A stretch of DNA of 64,000 bases from NCBI RefSeq assembly GCF_003955665.1, contig NZ_RXHU01000100.1, forward strand, positions 1-64,000, read 5' to 3'. This stretch comes from Paenibacillus whitsoniae (GTDB lineage Bacteria > Bacillota > Bacilli > Paenibacillales > NBRC-103111). The first letter of the stretch is position 1, and each line of letters starts with the position of its first letter. Position numbers and translations under genes: made by a program. Positions 25,114 through 33,330 of the stretch are shown piece by piece. The notes under the pieces were generated by a model. The model had not been told where the DNA came from. It worked only from the letters and a program-made list of their open reading frames with translations, and made no database searches.

Positions 25114-25617
25114 GTGACCGTTCGCAATCTGGTGTTGGTAGGTTTTATGGGAACAGGCAAGTCCACGATTGGCAAAAAGCTGGCGGAGCGCCTCCATTGG
25201 CGCTTTATTGATGCGGATGCGGCGATTGAAGCGAATCAGGGATCGAGCATTACAGAAATATTCCGACTTCAAGGAGAAGCTTATTTTCGCAAGGTCGAAT
25301 CGCAAGTGCTGGCCGGCGTTTTGACGGGCGCTTGCCAAGTCGTAGCGACGGGAGGCGGCGCTGTGCTGGCGCAGGAGAACCGGGACTGCATGCTGGCAAA
25401 CAGCTTCGTTGTGGGGCTTAAAGCTTCGGCGGAAGCGATCATTGACCGTGTAAGTCAAGATACGAACCGGCCGCTGCTGCAAGGCAATTTGGAAGAGCGG
25501 GTACATACGTTGTTGGAGTCGCGTAAAACTGCGTACGATTTTGCGCACGTCACGATTGACACAACGGCGCTCACGGTGGAACAGATCGTCGAGGAGATTG
25601 TCGGCCGGATGAGTTAG
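25114..25617 (+). CDS. aroK: Shikimate kinase
   Basis: The protein is 167 residues from GTG 25114, behind AAAAGGGGA; the frame is open to 25078. The Walker A loop is GFMGTGKST (about residues 9-17), the shikimate-binding acid is in FIDADAAIE, the arginine in FRKVESQVL, and the glycine-rich ATGGGAV loop is at about residues 77-83. The lid has SQDTNRPLLQ. It phosphorylates shikimate at the 3-position in the cytoplasm, feeding aromatic amino acid synthesis. The next aro gene, aroA, lies 0.6 kb on, separated by a convergent rhodanese gene, so the two are not one operon. Confidence 0.93.
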   Translation: MTVRNLVLVGFMGTGKSTIGKKLAERLHWRFIDADAAIEANQGSSITEIFRLQGEAYFRKVESQVLAGVLTGACQVVATGGGAVLAQENRDCMLANSFVVGLKASAEAIIDRVSQDTNRPLLQGNLEERVHTLLESRKTAYDFAHVTIDTTALTVEQIVEEIVGRMS

Positions 25618-25653
25618 CGAGAAGTGGACAAGCTAGGCGTCATTCCTAAAAGT

Positions 25654-25714
25654 ACCGCTACGTTTCAGACAAATCGCCGTAGGCCCGGTGGTTTTGTCTG
25701 AAACTGTGGGCGGT
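25654..25714. repeat. Long inverted repeat between aroK and the rhodanese gene
   Basis: GTTTCAGACAAA (25662-25673) is exactly complementary to TTTGTCTGAAAC (25693-25704), and outer ACCGC/GCGGT arms lengthen the stem. The loop is 19 bases. It has no clear T-run, but its place between convergent genes suggests a bidirectional terminator or RNA-stabilising hairpin. Confidence 0.55.
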
Positions 25715-25731
25715 AATTTTGAAAAGCGCCC

Positions 25732-26022
25732 TTAGTCTTCCCACTCCAGCATGCCGCCGGTCATGTTTTTGAGTCCGCTGACGCCTTGCGCTTCCAAGAA
25801 CGCAAGTGCGCGCCCGCTGCGATTGCCGCTGCGGCAGACGAGGATGACTTCCTCGGCTTTAGGGATGTCGTTCATTCGGTCAGGCAGCTGCCCGAGCGGG
25901 ATATGTACGGCGCCTGGAATCATGCCTTGCGCTACTTCTTCATCTTCGCGTACGTCGACGATGACCAGCTTTTCACCGTTCGCGAGGCGTGCTTTGACTT
26001 CGGATGGCAGAATTGTATCCAT
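25732..26022 (-). CDS. Single-domain rhodanese (sulfurtransferase)
   Basis: This 96-residue protein is one complete rhodanese domain. It has LPSEVKARLANGEKLVIVDVRE, GMIPGAVHIPLGQLPDR (substrate-facing), and the active-site loop CRSGNRSG with Cys63 as persulfide carrier, ending in GLKNMTGGMLEWED. It should move sulfane sulfur from a donor to cyanide, thiols or proteins. AGGAGGTC lies before ATG 26022. The promoter is TTGACA-17-TATCAT (26069-26097, minus strand), and a GGGGTATCCCC palindrome follows the start point. Stand-alone rhodaneses are often under persulfide-sensing CsoR/CstR regulators, and the palindrome is consistent with that. Confidence 0.9.
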   Translation of the reverse strand: MDTILPSEVKARLANGEKLVIVDVREDEEVAQGMIPGAVHIPLGQLPDRMNDIPKAEEVILVCRSGNRSGRALAFLEAQGVSGLKNMTGGMLEWED

Positions 26023-26046
26023 GGTGTGACCTCCTTCTCTTACTAA

Positions 26047-26057
26047 GGGGTATCCCC
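26047..26057. promoter_or_regulatory. GGGGTATCCCC palindrome, possible CsoR/CstR-type operator
   Basis: GGGGTATCCCC lies between the -10 box and the ribosome site of the rhodanese gene, roughly 10-20 bases into the transcript. G/C runs around an AT core are the hallmark of CsoR-family operators, but the usual spacing is not exact. Confidence 0.4.
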
Positions 26058-26068
26058 CTCATCTCCGT

Positions 26069-26097
26069 ATGATAGAAACAAAAACGCGAGATGTCAA
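26069..26097 (-). promoter_or_regulatory. Promoter of the rhodanese gene
   Basis: On the minus strand TTGACA (26092-26097) and TATCAT (26069-26074) are separated by 17 bases, about 45 bases before the start codon. Confidence 0.7.
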
Positions 26098-26255
26098 ACG
26101 CACGGACCGCTTTCGGACATTAGTTGGAAAAGGATCGCAAGGTTCCCAAGTTCTATTTCGTATGGTACACTGGCAATATAACATTGGAAGCTAGGTTTCT
26201 GTTCAACGCGGAAACTGTACATAATTATTTATTTGTGAAGGAGCCGTCCATTTAC

Positions 26256-27551
26256 ATGAAAGCCATCGTTTATCCTACAAGTCATCTCCTGGGGGAAATC
26301 AACGCCCTTTCCTCCAAAAACTATACGACCCGCTATCTCCTGATTGGCGCGCTCGCCGAAGGGACAAGCACGATATACTATCCTGCGCATAGCGAGGACA
26401 GCGATGCGATGCGCCGCTGCGTGCGCGATCTGGGCGCGATTATCGAAGAGGACGATGAGAAAATCGTGATCACCGGCTTCGGCAAACATCCGAAGCATGT
26501 GTCCGAACTGAACGTCGGCAACGCGGGCGCTGTGCTTCGCTTCTTGATGTCGATTGCGGCATTTTGTCCTGATCTTACGTTTGTCAATACCTATCCGGAA
26601 TCACTGGGCAAGCGCCCGCACGATGATCTGATTGACACGCTGCAGCAAATGGGGGTGGAAGTCGAGCATAACAACGGTCGTCTGCCCATTACGATCAAGG
26701 GCGGCAAGCCGCGCGGAGGCAAACTGACGGTTTCCGGCAACGTGAGCTCGCAGTTCCTCAGCTCCTTGCTTTTTATGACGCCGCTGCTTGAGGAAGACAC
26801 GGAAATTGAAGTGCTTCACGATCTGAAATCCAAAATTATCGTCGGTCAAACGCTTGAGGTTATGCAGCAAGCCGGTATCGTTGTACATGCAAGCGATGAT
26901 TTGATGCATTATCGCATCCCTGGAGGACAATCCTATCAAGCAAAGGAGTATGTCATCCAAGGCGATTACCCTGGATCAGCTGCAATTTTGGCGGCTGCGG
27001 CCGTCACGAACTCGGACGTTCGCGTACTGCGTTTGGAAGAGAACAGCAAGCAGGGTGAGAAAGCGTGCGTGGATGTGCTTCGCGCCATGGGCGTGAACTT
27101 GACACACGATAACGGTGTCGTTCATGTCCGCGGCAATCAGCAGTTAGTGGCCGGCGAATTCGACGGCGACCATTTCACGGATGCGGTGTTGGCGATGGTA
27201 GCGGCGGCCGTATTCGCGAAGGGCACTTCGCGTTTCTATAATGTAGAGAACCTGCGCTACAAGGAATGCGACCGTATCACCGATTATTTGAATGAGCTTC
27301 GCAAAGCCGGTGCAGACGTGGAAGAGCGTCAAGCCGAAATTATCGTTCATGGCAAGCCGGAAGGCGTTACGGGCGGCGTTGAAATCAACGCGCATTTCGA
27401 CCATCGCGTTATTATGGCGCTTACCGTTGTCGGCCTTCGCTCGGAGAAAGGCTTGACCATTCGCGATGCGCATCACGTAGCGAAGTCATATCCCCAATAT
27501 TTCGATCATTTGCGTTCCATCGGCGCGAAAGTCGAGCTTGTTGAGGAATAA
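26256..27551 (+). CDS. aroA: Divergent 3-phosphoshikimate 1-carboxyvinyltransferase (EPSP synthase)
   Basis: The protein is 431 residues from ATG 26256, GAAGGAG upstream; the frame opens at 26124. Conserved catalytic parts are present: GDHFTDAVLAMVAAAVFAKG (the catalytic Asp), LRYKECDRI (K-E-x-D-R), HFDHRVIMAL and the late AKSYPQYF. The phosphate-binding N-terminus, usually GSK-S/T-x-S-N-R, reads SSKNYTTR, with Lys21 and Arg26 kept. The PEP loop, usually GNAGTAMRPL, reads GNAGAVLRFL, so the Thr and Pro known to influence glyphosate binding are replaced. It should still condense PEP with shikimate 3-phosphate. Whether this is the sole aroA or a paralogue is not visible. The C39 peptidase gene follows after 29 bases. 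Confidence 0.87.
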   Translation: MKAIVYPTSHLLGEINALSSKNYTTRYLLIGALAEGTSTIYYPAHSEDSDAMRRCVRDLGAIIEEDDEKIVITGFGKHPKHVSELNVGNAGAVLRFLMSIAAFCPDLTFVNTYPESLGKRPHDDLIDTLQQMGVEVEHNNGRLPITIKGGKPRGGKLTVSGNVSSQFLSSLLFMTPLLEEDTEIEVLHDLKSKIIVGQTLEVMQQAGIVVHASDDLMHYRIPGGQSYQAKEYVIQGDYPGSAAILAAAAVTNSDVRVLRLEENSKQGEKACVDVLRAMGVNLTHDNGVVHVRGNQQLVAGEFDGDHFTDAVLAMVAAAVFAKGTSRFYNVENLRYKECDRITDYLNELRKAGADVEERQAEIIVHGKPEGVTGGVEINAHFDHRVIMALTVVGLRSEKGLTIRDAHHVAKSYPQYFDHLRSIGAKVELVEE

Positions 27552-27580
27552 TAAGATTATGGGCAAGTAGGTGAGTCAGC

Positions 27581-28408
27581 ATGAGAATTCTTTGGCAGGG
27601 CTTGAAGGTGACATTCGGATTGTTTCTCGTTGCAGGTCTGGTGTTCGCCAGCTCCGTGCTCGTTGTCCTGCTGTACGCCAAAGCGACCGATCAGGAGCCG
27701 CTGCTCTTTGCGCCTTCGACGGTAGCGCTGGCAGCAGGGGAGCCGCCTGTGCCGTCTCCGACGTCAGCGGGTAAGGTAGAACCAACGCCTTCCCCAGCCA
27801 GCCAAGTGAAATTATCAGCGATGATTGATGTCCCCGCGGTATCTCAGTTCCCCGAGCTGCCGGCAGGCTGTGAAATTACGAGTTTGACGATGCTTTTGCA
27901 ACATTATGGCATCGCGAAATCGAAGATGGAGCTCGTTGAAGAAATGCCGCGCGACACCACGCAGGAGAAACTGAACGCTGACGGGAGCATCGCTTATTGG
28001 GGCAACCCTAACGTGGGCTTTGTCGGCGATGTATTCCGCAAGCAGCGCGGCTTCGGCATTTATCATGCAGGTCTGTTCCCGTTATTGAAACAGTACGTGC
28101 CGCAGGCGATCGATGTGACAGGCAAGCCGTTTGAAGCTTACGAGCAGCAGATTGCCAAGGGAATTCCGGTTATCGTGTGGACGACGATCGACTATCAATT
28201 GCCTTATAAATGGGTGACCTGGGATACTTCGCTCGGCCCGATTCAAACGACATATTCGGAGCACGCTGTCGTTCTCGTCGGCTACGATGAAACGAATGTA
28301 TACTTGAACGATCCGTATAACGGTGGCAAGCAGGTACAAGTGAACAAAAAGCAGTTCATGGACAGCTGGGAAGCCATGGGAAAACAAGGTCTTACTTATT
28401 CCAAATAA
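27581..28408 (+). CDS. Membrane-anchored C39-like cysteine peptidase
   Basis: This 275-residue protein has an N-terminal membrane helix (residues 7-33, LKVTFGLFLVAGLVFASSVL), a Pro/Ser/Thr-rich linker to about residue 85, and a C39-like papain-fold domain. The nucleophile is in PAGCEITSLTMLLQHYG (Cys98), and the His is in YSEHAVVLVGYDETNVYLND, with the Asp in DPYNGGKQ. This matches the YvpB type of B. subtilis. It is probably exported and tethered, with the peptidase domain outside. Substrate and processing target are unknown. It sits between aroA and a CoA-binding gene in a tight same-strand run (gaps of 29 and 17 bases). Confidence 0.85.
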   Translation: MRILWQGLKVTFGLFLVAGLVFASSVLVVLLYAKATDQEPLLFAPSTVALAAGEPPVPSPTSAGKVEPTPSPASQVKLSAMIDVPAVSQFPELPAGCEITSLTMLLQHYGIAKSKMELVEEMPRDTTQEKLNADGSIAYWGNPNVGFVGDVFRKQRGFGIYHAGLFPLLKQYVPQAIDVTGKPFEAYEQQIAKGIPVIVWTTIDYQLPYKWVTWDTSLGPIQTTYSEHAVVLVGYDETNVYLNDPYNGGKQVQVNKKQFMDSWEAMGKQGLTYSK

Positions 28409-28425
28409 GAAGGAGTGCGTTACAT

Positions 28426-28851
28426 ATGGGGTTTGATAATCCGTCCAGAGAACGTATCAAGGAAATACTCGCAGGAGCCGGCAATATTGCCGTTGTCGGT
28501 CTGTCGGATAAGTCGGATCGGACGTCTTATATGGTCGCGGAAGCGATGCAAAAGAGAGGCTATCGGATCATTCCGGTTAATCCGAATGCCGAAAACATCT
28601 TAGGCGAGAAGTGCTATCCGTCGCTCTCCGATATTCCGGAGCCGGTCGATATCGTCAACGTATTCCGCCGCGCGGATCAGGTTGTACCGGTCGCTGAGGA
28701 GGCGGTCAAGATTAATGCGAAGGTGTTCTGGCTGCAGCTTGACATCGTGAACGAGGAAGCGGCCGCAATCGCGCAGGACGCCGGTCTTGAAGTCATTATG
28801 GACCGCTGCATCAAAGTCGAGGACGCGATTCTTCATCCGCGACAGCCATAA
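28426..28851 (+). CDS. CoA-binding protein (YccU/YneT family)
   Basis: This 141-residue protein is a single CoA_binding Rossmann domain: IAVVGLSDKSDRTSYMVAEA, GYRIIPVNPNAENILGEKCY, DIVNVFRRADQVVPVAEEA, FWLQLDIVNEEAAAIAQDAG and the closing VIMDRCIKVE. It corresponds to the succinyl-CoA synthetase-like domain without catalysis. The function in bacteria is not settled. AAGAAGGAGTG lies before ATG 28426, 17 bases after the peptidase gene. A strong terminator ends the aroA-peptidase-CoA group. Confidence 0.85.
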   Translation: MGFDNPSRERIKEILAGAGNIAVVGLSDKSDRTSYMVAEAMQKRGYRIIPVNPNAENILGEKCYPSLSDIPEPVDIVNVFRRADQVVPVAEEAVKINAKVFWLQLDIVNEEAAAIAQDAGLEVIMDRCIKVEDAILHPRQP

Positions 28852-28854
28852 CGC

Positions 28855-28903
28855 AAAAAACCGCTAACAGCTCCCTTGGAGGGACGTCGTTAGCGGTTTT
28901 TAT
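28855..28903. terminator. Terminator between the CoA-binding and FAD protein genes
   Basis: AAAAAACCGCTAAC and GTTAGCGGTTTTT form a long stem with T-runs on both strands. It can stop both convergent transcripts (stops at 28851 and 28910). Confidence 0.9.
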
Positions 28904-28909
28904 ATAAGA

Positions 28910-29476
28910 CTACGCTTTTAAAACATCATGGTCGACATAACGAGCTCCGTTCAGCTCGCTGATCACGTTGATTGCTACTTTGGCGCCGTCGCCTGCTGTA
29001 ATGATTGTGTGCATGCTGACGCCGGCAACTGTTCCTGCCGCCCAGACGCCTTGGACGTTCGTCTTGCCTTGGCTGTCCACGCCGACGATCGATTTGATGC
29101 GCGGCTCCGTGCCTGGCTTGATTTCGATGCCGGAAGCCTCTGCGAGATCTACTGACAACCCTGTCGCCAAAATCACGTGCTTAGCGGTGTATGTAGCGTC
29201 TTCCGTCGAAACTTGAAGCCCTTCAGCTGTAGACACTAGTTTAACGGCTTTGCCTTGTTTAAATTCGGTACCAAACTTCGCGGCCTGCTTCTTCCCGATC
29301 TCAACGAGATCTGGGCCGGTGATGCCGTCCACGCCGTAATGATTCTCGATCCAGGCTCTTTTCGTCACACTTTGGTCGCTATCGATCACAAGCGTGGATT
29401 TTCCTGCTTTGGACGTGAAAAGCGCAGCGCTCGCGCCTGTTGGACCTGCGCCGACAACAATGACATCATAAGACAT
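28910..29476 (-). CDS. Compact thioredoxin reductase-like FAD protein
   Basis: The protein is 188 residues from ATG 29476; GGGAGG lies upstream, and two further in-frame ATGs precede it. It is about 60 percent of the length of a normal thioredoxin reductase. The FAD loop is VVGAGPTGASAALF (about residues 7-20). The middle has NHYGVDGITGPDLVEIGKKQ and HVILATGLS. The C-terminal FAD segment is GVWAAGTVAGVSMHTIITAG with GAKVAINVI. The NADPH domain with its CxxC disulfide, normally between these segments, is missing. How the flavin is reduced is therefore unclear; a separate partner or a non-redox role is possible. Confidence 0.8.
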   Translation of the reverse strand: MSYDVIVVGAGPTGASAALFTSKAGKSTLVIDSDQSVTKRAWIENHYGVDGITGPDLVEIGKKQAAKFGTEFKQGKAVKLVSTAEGLQVSTEDATYTAKHVILATGLSVDLAEASGIEIKPGTEPRIKSIVGVDSQGKTNVQGVWAAGTVAGVSMHTIITAGDGAKVAINVISELNGARYVDHDVLKA

Positions 29477-29608
29477 GTGCATAAAACCTCCCTGAGAATG
29501 GTAATGGTACAAGAATAGTATGCCAGATACGCGATGACTTAGTCAATTTATGTGTTTAGAATGTAGCTGAAAGGAATTTCCAGTGCGAATGCCAGCCCTT
29601 ATTTTGTT

Positions 29609-29637
29609 TTGACAAACGCACGCACAAGCTATACGAT
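29609..29637 (+). promoter_or_regulatory. Promoter of the PTS operon
   Basis: TTGACA (29609-29614) and TACGAT (29632-29637) are 17 bases apart, 65 bases before the TTG start of the EIICBA gene. Confidence 0.75.
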
Positions 29638-29701
29638 TTGAGAAGAGCCTATTCGCGTTCACAATAGAAAGGTTCGACTATGCGAAGGAGGTAGCATCCG
29701 T

Positions 29702-31591
29702 TTGAACTGGATGGGGAACTTACAACAGCTTGGCCGCTCCTTAATGCTGCCTACCATTGCGCTTCCTATTTCTGCGATACTGCTCAGGTTAGGGGATTTG
29801 CCTTGGGATGCTGTACATGCCGCGGGCTTTGGAGATATGCTGATGCTCGCCGGGCGAACCGTCTTTGATTATATACCGATTATTTTTGCGGTTGGCGTTG
29901 CGCTCGGATTAACGGAAAGTGCGGGCATCGCCGGCTTGTCGGCCATGCTCGGATACTTTATGTTTACGCGGCTGGTTGAACATCAGCTGGGCTCGCAATT
30001 TCAACTAGGAGTGTCCGGCGGTATCCTGATCGGGCTTTTGTCCGCTATTATTTATCATCGCTTTAAAGATGTAAAGCTGCCGGAGTATATTCAATTTTTT
30101 GGCGGACCGAGGATCGTACCGCTGATTATGGGCTTCGCAACCTTAATTGTTTCGTATATTATGATCGGCATCGGACCTTATTTGGAAGTGGGGATGGGCA
30201 AGTTGTCCTCGTTTCTGCTTGGATTAGGGGGCTTCGGCGCCTTTTTGTACGGTATCGGTCACCGTTTGCTCGTGCCTTCGGGGCTGCATCATATTCTAAA
30301 CAACTTCTTCTGGTTTCAGGTGGGCGCTTACAAAGAACCTTCAGGCCAGTATGCCTATGGCGATCTGCCGCGATTCTTCGCGGGCGATCCTACGGCTGGC
30401 ATTTACATGGCGGGCTTATACCCGATCATGATGTTTGCGCTGCCGGCCATCGCCTTTGCCATTATCGGGGAAGCGCGGGAAGATTTGAAGCCCAAAATCA
30501 GGGCGACGTTTCTTACCGCTGCGCTGGCTTCCTTTTTAACCGGAGTGACCGAGCCGATTGAATTCGCATTTCTTTTTGTGGCGCCGTATCTGTTTGTCGT
30601 TCATGCGATTCTATCGGGGGCTGCGATGTGGATTGCGTACGAGCTGAATATTCATCACGGATTCTCCTACTCAGCCGGAGCGATTGATTATATTATCAAC
30701 CTGCACCTCGCGCACAACGGCCTGCTGCTGATTCCGATCGGCATCGTCTACGGGCTCTTATATTACTTCTTGTTCCGCTGGGCGATTCAGCGTTTTCGGA
30801 TTCCGACGCCGGGACGGGAAGAAGGCTCGCCTTTGGAAGAATGGGCAGGGGATATCCCGTACCGGTCTCCGCTTATTTTACAGGCGCTTGGCGGGAAAGA
30901 AAATATTAAGAAGATTGAAGCCTGCATTACAAGATTGCGACTTACACTTGTCAACGATCGTCTGATGGACATCACGGCACTTAAACACTTGGGAGCAGCA
31001 GGCGTCATTCGTCTTGGAGGAGGCAATGTACAAGTCGTGTTTGGGACATTTTCAGAACTCATTCGAGAAGAAATCATGAAAGTGCTGCGCAAAGATATTC
31101 ATGTCGTCCTCTTTACAGCGCCGATGCAGGGACGCATGATTCCGATCGAGGAGGTGCCGGATAAAATTTTTGCATCGCGCCTAGTCGGCAACGGCGTCGC
31201 CTTCATCCCGGAGAAAGGGGAACTGTTCTCACCGGTTGCGGGTACCATCGTCCACATTTACCCGACGATGCATGCACTCGGGATTGTCACGGAAGAAGGG
31301 CTTGAGGTGCTGCTGCACATCGGCATCGATACATCCAGCCTTCCCGGCAAATGCTTCAATGCCGTCGTGAAGGAAGGTGATCGCGTTGAGCCCGGCCAAC
31401 TTTTGGTCAAATTCAATTACAATAAAGTGAAAAAGCTTGCCTCTTCGCTGGCGACACCGATGATTATCACCAATCCGGACATCGTCAAATCATGGAGCTT
31501 TGCGCCGTACAAGCCGGTTAAAAAAGGCCAGGCCTCCGTGATGTCTGTGGTTCTGAAGCCTACTAAATCCGAAGGGGGGACAAACGGATGA
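29702..31591 (+). CDS. PTS sugar transporter EIICBA (glucose/N-acetylglucosamine type)
   Basis: This 629-residue protein starts at TTG 29702 after AAGGAGGT. EIIC (about residues 1-370) has some ten hydrophobic segments with the glucose-family signature GVTEPIEFAFLFVAPYLF. EIIB (about 385-460) has the phosphocysteine in KIEACITRLRLTL (Cys408). EIIA (about 480-610) has the His pair in MHALGIVTEEG and the phosphohistidine in LLHIGIDTSSLPGK (His539). It imports and phosphorylates a hexose or amino sugar. The N-terminus and EIIC loops read more like NagE than PtsG, but both are possible. The gene overlaps ptsP by four bases. Confidence 0.88.
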   Translation: MNWMGNLQQLGRSLMLPTIALPISAILLRLGDLPWDAVHAAGFGDMLMLAGRTVFDYIPIIFAVGVALGLTESAGIAGLSAMLGYFMFTRLVEHQLGSQFQLGVSGGILIGLLSAIIYHRFKDVKLPEYIQFFGGPRIVPLIMGFATLIVSYIMIGIGPYLEVGMGKLSSFLLGLGGFGAFLYGIGHRLLVPSGLHHILNNFFWFQVGAYKEPSGQYAYGDLPRFFAGDPTAGIYMAGLYPIMMFALPAIAFAIIGEAREDLKPKIRATFLTAALASFLTGVTEPIEFAFLFVAPYLFVVHAILSGAAMWIAYELNIHHGFSYSAGAIDYIINLHLAHNGLLLIPIGIVYGLLYYFLFRWAIQRFRIPTPGREEGSPLEEWAGDIPYRSPLILQALGGKENIKKIEACITRLRLTLVNDRLMDITALKHLGAAGVIRLGGGNVQVVFGTFSELIREEIMKVLRKDIHVVLFTAPMQGRMIPIEEVPDKIFASRLVGNGVAFIPEKGELFSPVAGTIVHIYPTMHALGIVTEEGLEVLLHIGIDTSSLPGKCFNAVVKEGDRVEPGQLLVKFNYNKVKKLASSLATPMIITNPDIVKSWSFAPYKPVKKGQASVMSVVLKPTKSEGGTNG

Positions 31592-33327
31592 TTAGAGGGA
31601 TAGGAGCTTCTTCGGGCATTGCAATGGGCAAAGCCTTCGTAATTCCAACCTGGGAATGGGATTTTCCGGAAAAAATGATTGACGTCACCGACCTCGCTTA
31701 CGAGTTTGAGCGTTTATATGACGGCATCCGCTCCTCCAAGGATGAGCTCGAACTCATCAAGCAGGAGATCAAAGAAGTGGTCGGCCAGGATCAGGCCTAT
31801 ATTTTCGATGCGCATCTGGCGATTCTGGAAGATCCGATTTTTATGAATGAGATCCAGGGGATCATCGAGCTGCAGTACAAAGCGGCGGAAGTCGCGGTTA
31901 AAGAAGTGATCGACAAATTTGTCGACATGTTCAATTTGATCGATGACGAATACATGAAAGAGCGGGCGCTCGATATTAAGGATGTCGGCAATCGCCTGCT
32001 CAAGCACTTGCTGGGCGATACCAACCAGACGGTGCCGCCAAACGATCATCCGTATATTTTGGTAGCGAAAGAGCTCACGCCGTCACAGCTGGCGCATCTC
32101 GATCCGTCGAATGTGCTCGGGCTGCTGACGATTCTCGGAGGCACGCATTCCCATGTGTCGATCATGGCGCGCGCGATGTCGGTTCCGTACGTGCTCGGTC
32201 TGGAGGGCAAGCTGCTGCGACCGATCCAGAACGGCGATTTCCTGATCATTGACGGCCAAGAAGGAACGCTGTACATCAATCCGGATAAAATCACCATCGA
32301 ACGCTATCAGATGCGGCAAAAAAATTGGCTGGATTTTAAGGAGAGCTTGCAGGAAATTGCCGATGTTGCGCCAGTAACGCTGGATCAAAGCCTAGTGAAC
32401 CTTCATGCGAATATTAACTCCATCATGGAGATTGATCAGGTGATCCGCAACGGTGCATCCGGCGTCGGTTTGTTCCGGACGGAGTATCTGTATATGGACC
32501 GCGACTCCTTGCCGACGGAAGACGAGCAATTTGAAGTGTACCGCCACGCGGCGATTCAGCTCAAAGGGCGTCCAATTGTGGTCCGCACGCTTGATATTGG
32601 CGGCGATAAGAAGCTGGACTATTTGCCGCTCGCGAAAGAAGACAATCCGTTCCTTGGCTATCGAGCGATTCGTATTTCCCTTGACCGCAGCGAGCTGTTT
32701 CTAGCGCAGCTCAGGGCAATTTTGCGGGCGAGTCATTACGGAAACGTGAAAATCATGTATCCGATGATTACGTCATTAGACGAGGTAAGGCAGGCTAAAA
32801 CGCTGCTGGAGCGGGCCAAAGCCGATCTCACCGAGCGAGGAGTGCCGTTTAATCCGGACATCGAGGTTGGCCTGACGATTGAAGTGCCGGCTGCCGCGCT
32901 GATTGCCGATGTGCTGGCGACTGAAGTGAATTTTATGAGCATCGGCACCAATGACCTCGTCCAGTATGTCCTGGCCGTAGATCGCATGAACGAAACGATC
33001 GCGCACTTATACAATCCTTATCATCCTGCGGTCATTCGCATGCTCAAGCTTGTGATTGACGCAGGCAAAAGGGCGGGCATTCCCGTCGGCGTCTGCGGCG
33101 AAATGGCGGGCGATATTCGCGCGCTTCCGATTTGGCTGGGACTTGGCATCGAGGAGCTGAGCATTTCGGTGCAGACGCTGCTGCAAGTGAAGCACAGGCT
33201 GCTTGCGAGCGATTCGGCGGTATGCAAAACGTTGGTCGACCGCATCCTCGTATGCCGAACAAGCGATGAAATTATCGAATTGCTCACCGAAACGGAGCAC
33301 AAAGAATCGATTGCAGGAGGGGCATAG
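31588..33327 (+). CDS. ptsP: Phosphoenolpyruvate-protein phosphotransferase (PTS enzyme I)
   Basis: This 579-residue protein has EI domains in order: an N-terminal HPr-binding helical region, the swivelling phosphohistidine domain with GGTHSHVSIMARAM (His189, as in E. coli EI), and the PEP-utilising TIM barrel with GLFRTEYLYMDRDSLP, RPIVVRTLDIGGDKK, VGLTIEVPAAAL, MSIGTNDLVQYV and VCGEMAGD (Cys502-like). It takes phosphate from PEP and gives it to HPr. Start ATG 31588 overlaps the EIICBA stop (ATGA). Pairing enzyme I with a specific EII rather than with ptsH is less usual than ptsHI; no ptsH with His15 lies in the window. Confidence 0.93.
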   Translation: MIRGIGASSGIAMGKAFVIPTWEWDFPEKMIDVTDLAYEFERLYDGIRSSKDELELIKQEIKEVVGQDQAYIFDAHLAILEDPIFMNEIQGIIELQYKAAEVAVKEVIDKFVDMFNLIDDEYMKERALDIKDVGNRLLKHLLGDTNQTVPPNDHPYILVAKELTPSQLAHLDPSNVLGLLTILGGTHSHVSIMARAMSVPYVLGLEGKLLRPIQNGDFLIIDGQEGTLYINPDKITIERYQMRQKNWLDFKESLQEIADVAPVTLDQSLVNLHANINSIMEIDQVIRNGASGVGLFRTEYLYMDRDSLPTEDEQFEVYRHAAIQLKGRPIVVRTLDIGGDKKLDYLPLAKEDNPFLGYRAIRISLDRSELFLAQLRAILRASHYGNVKIMYPMITSLDEVRQAKTLLERAKADLTERGVPFNPDIEVGLTIEVPAAALIADVLATEVNFMSIGTNDLVQYVLAVDRMNETIAHLYNPYHPAVIRMLKLVIDAGKRAGIPVGVCGEMAGDIRALPIWLGLGIEELSISVQTLLQVKHRLLASDSAVCKTLVDRILVCRTSDEIIELLTETEHKESIAGGA

Positions 33328-33330
33328 GGC

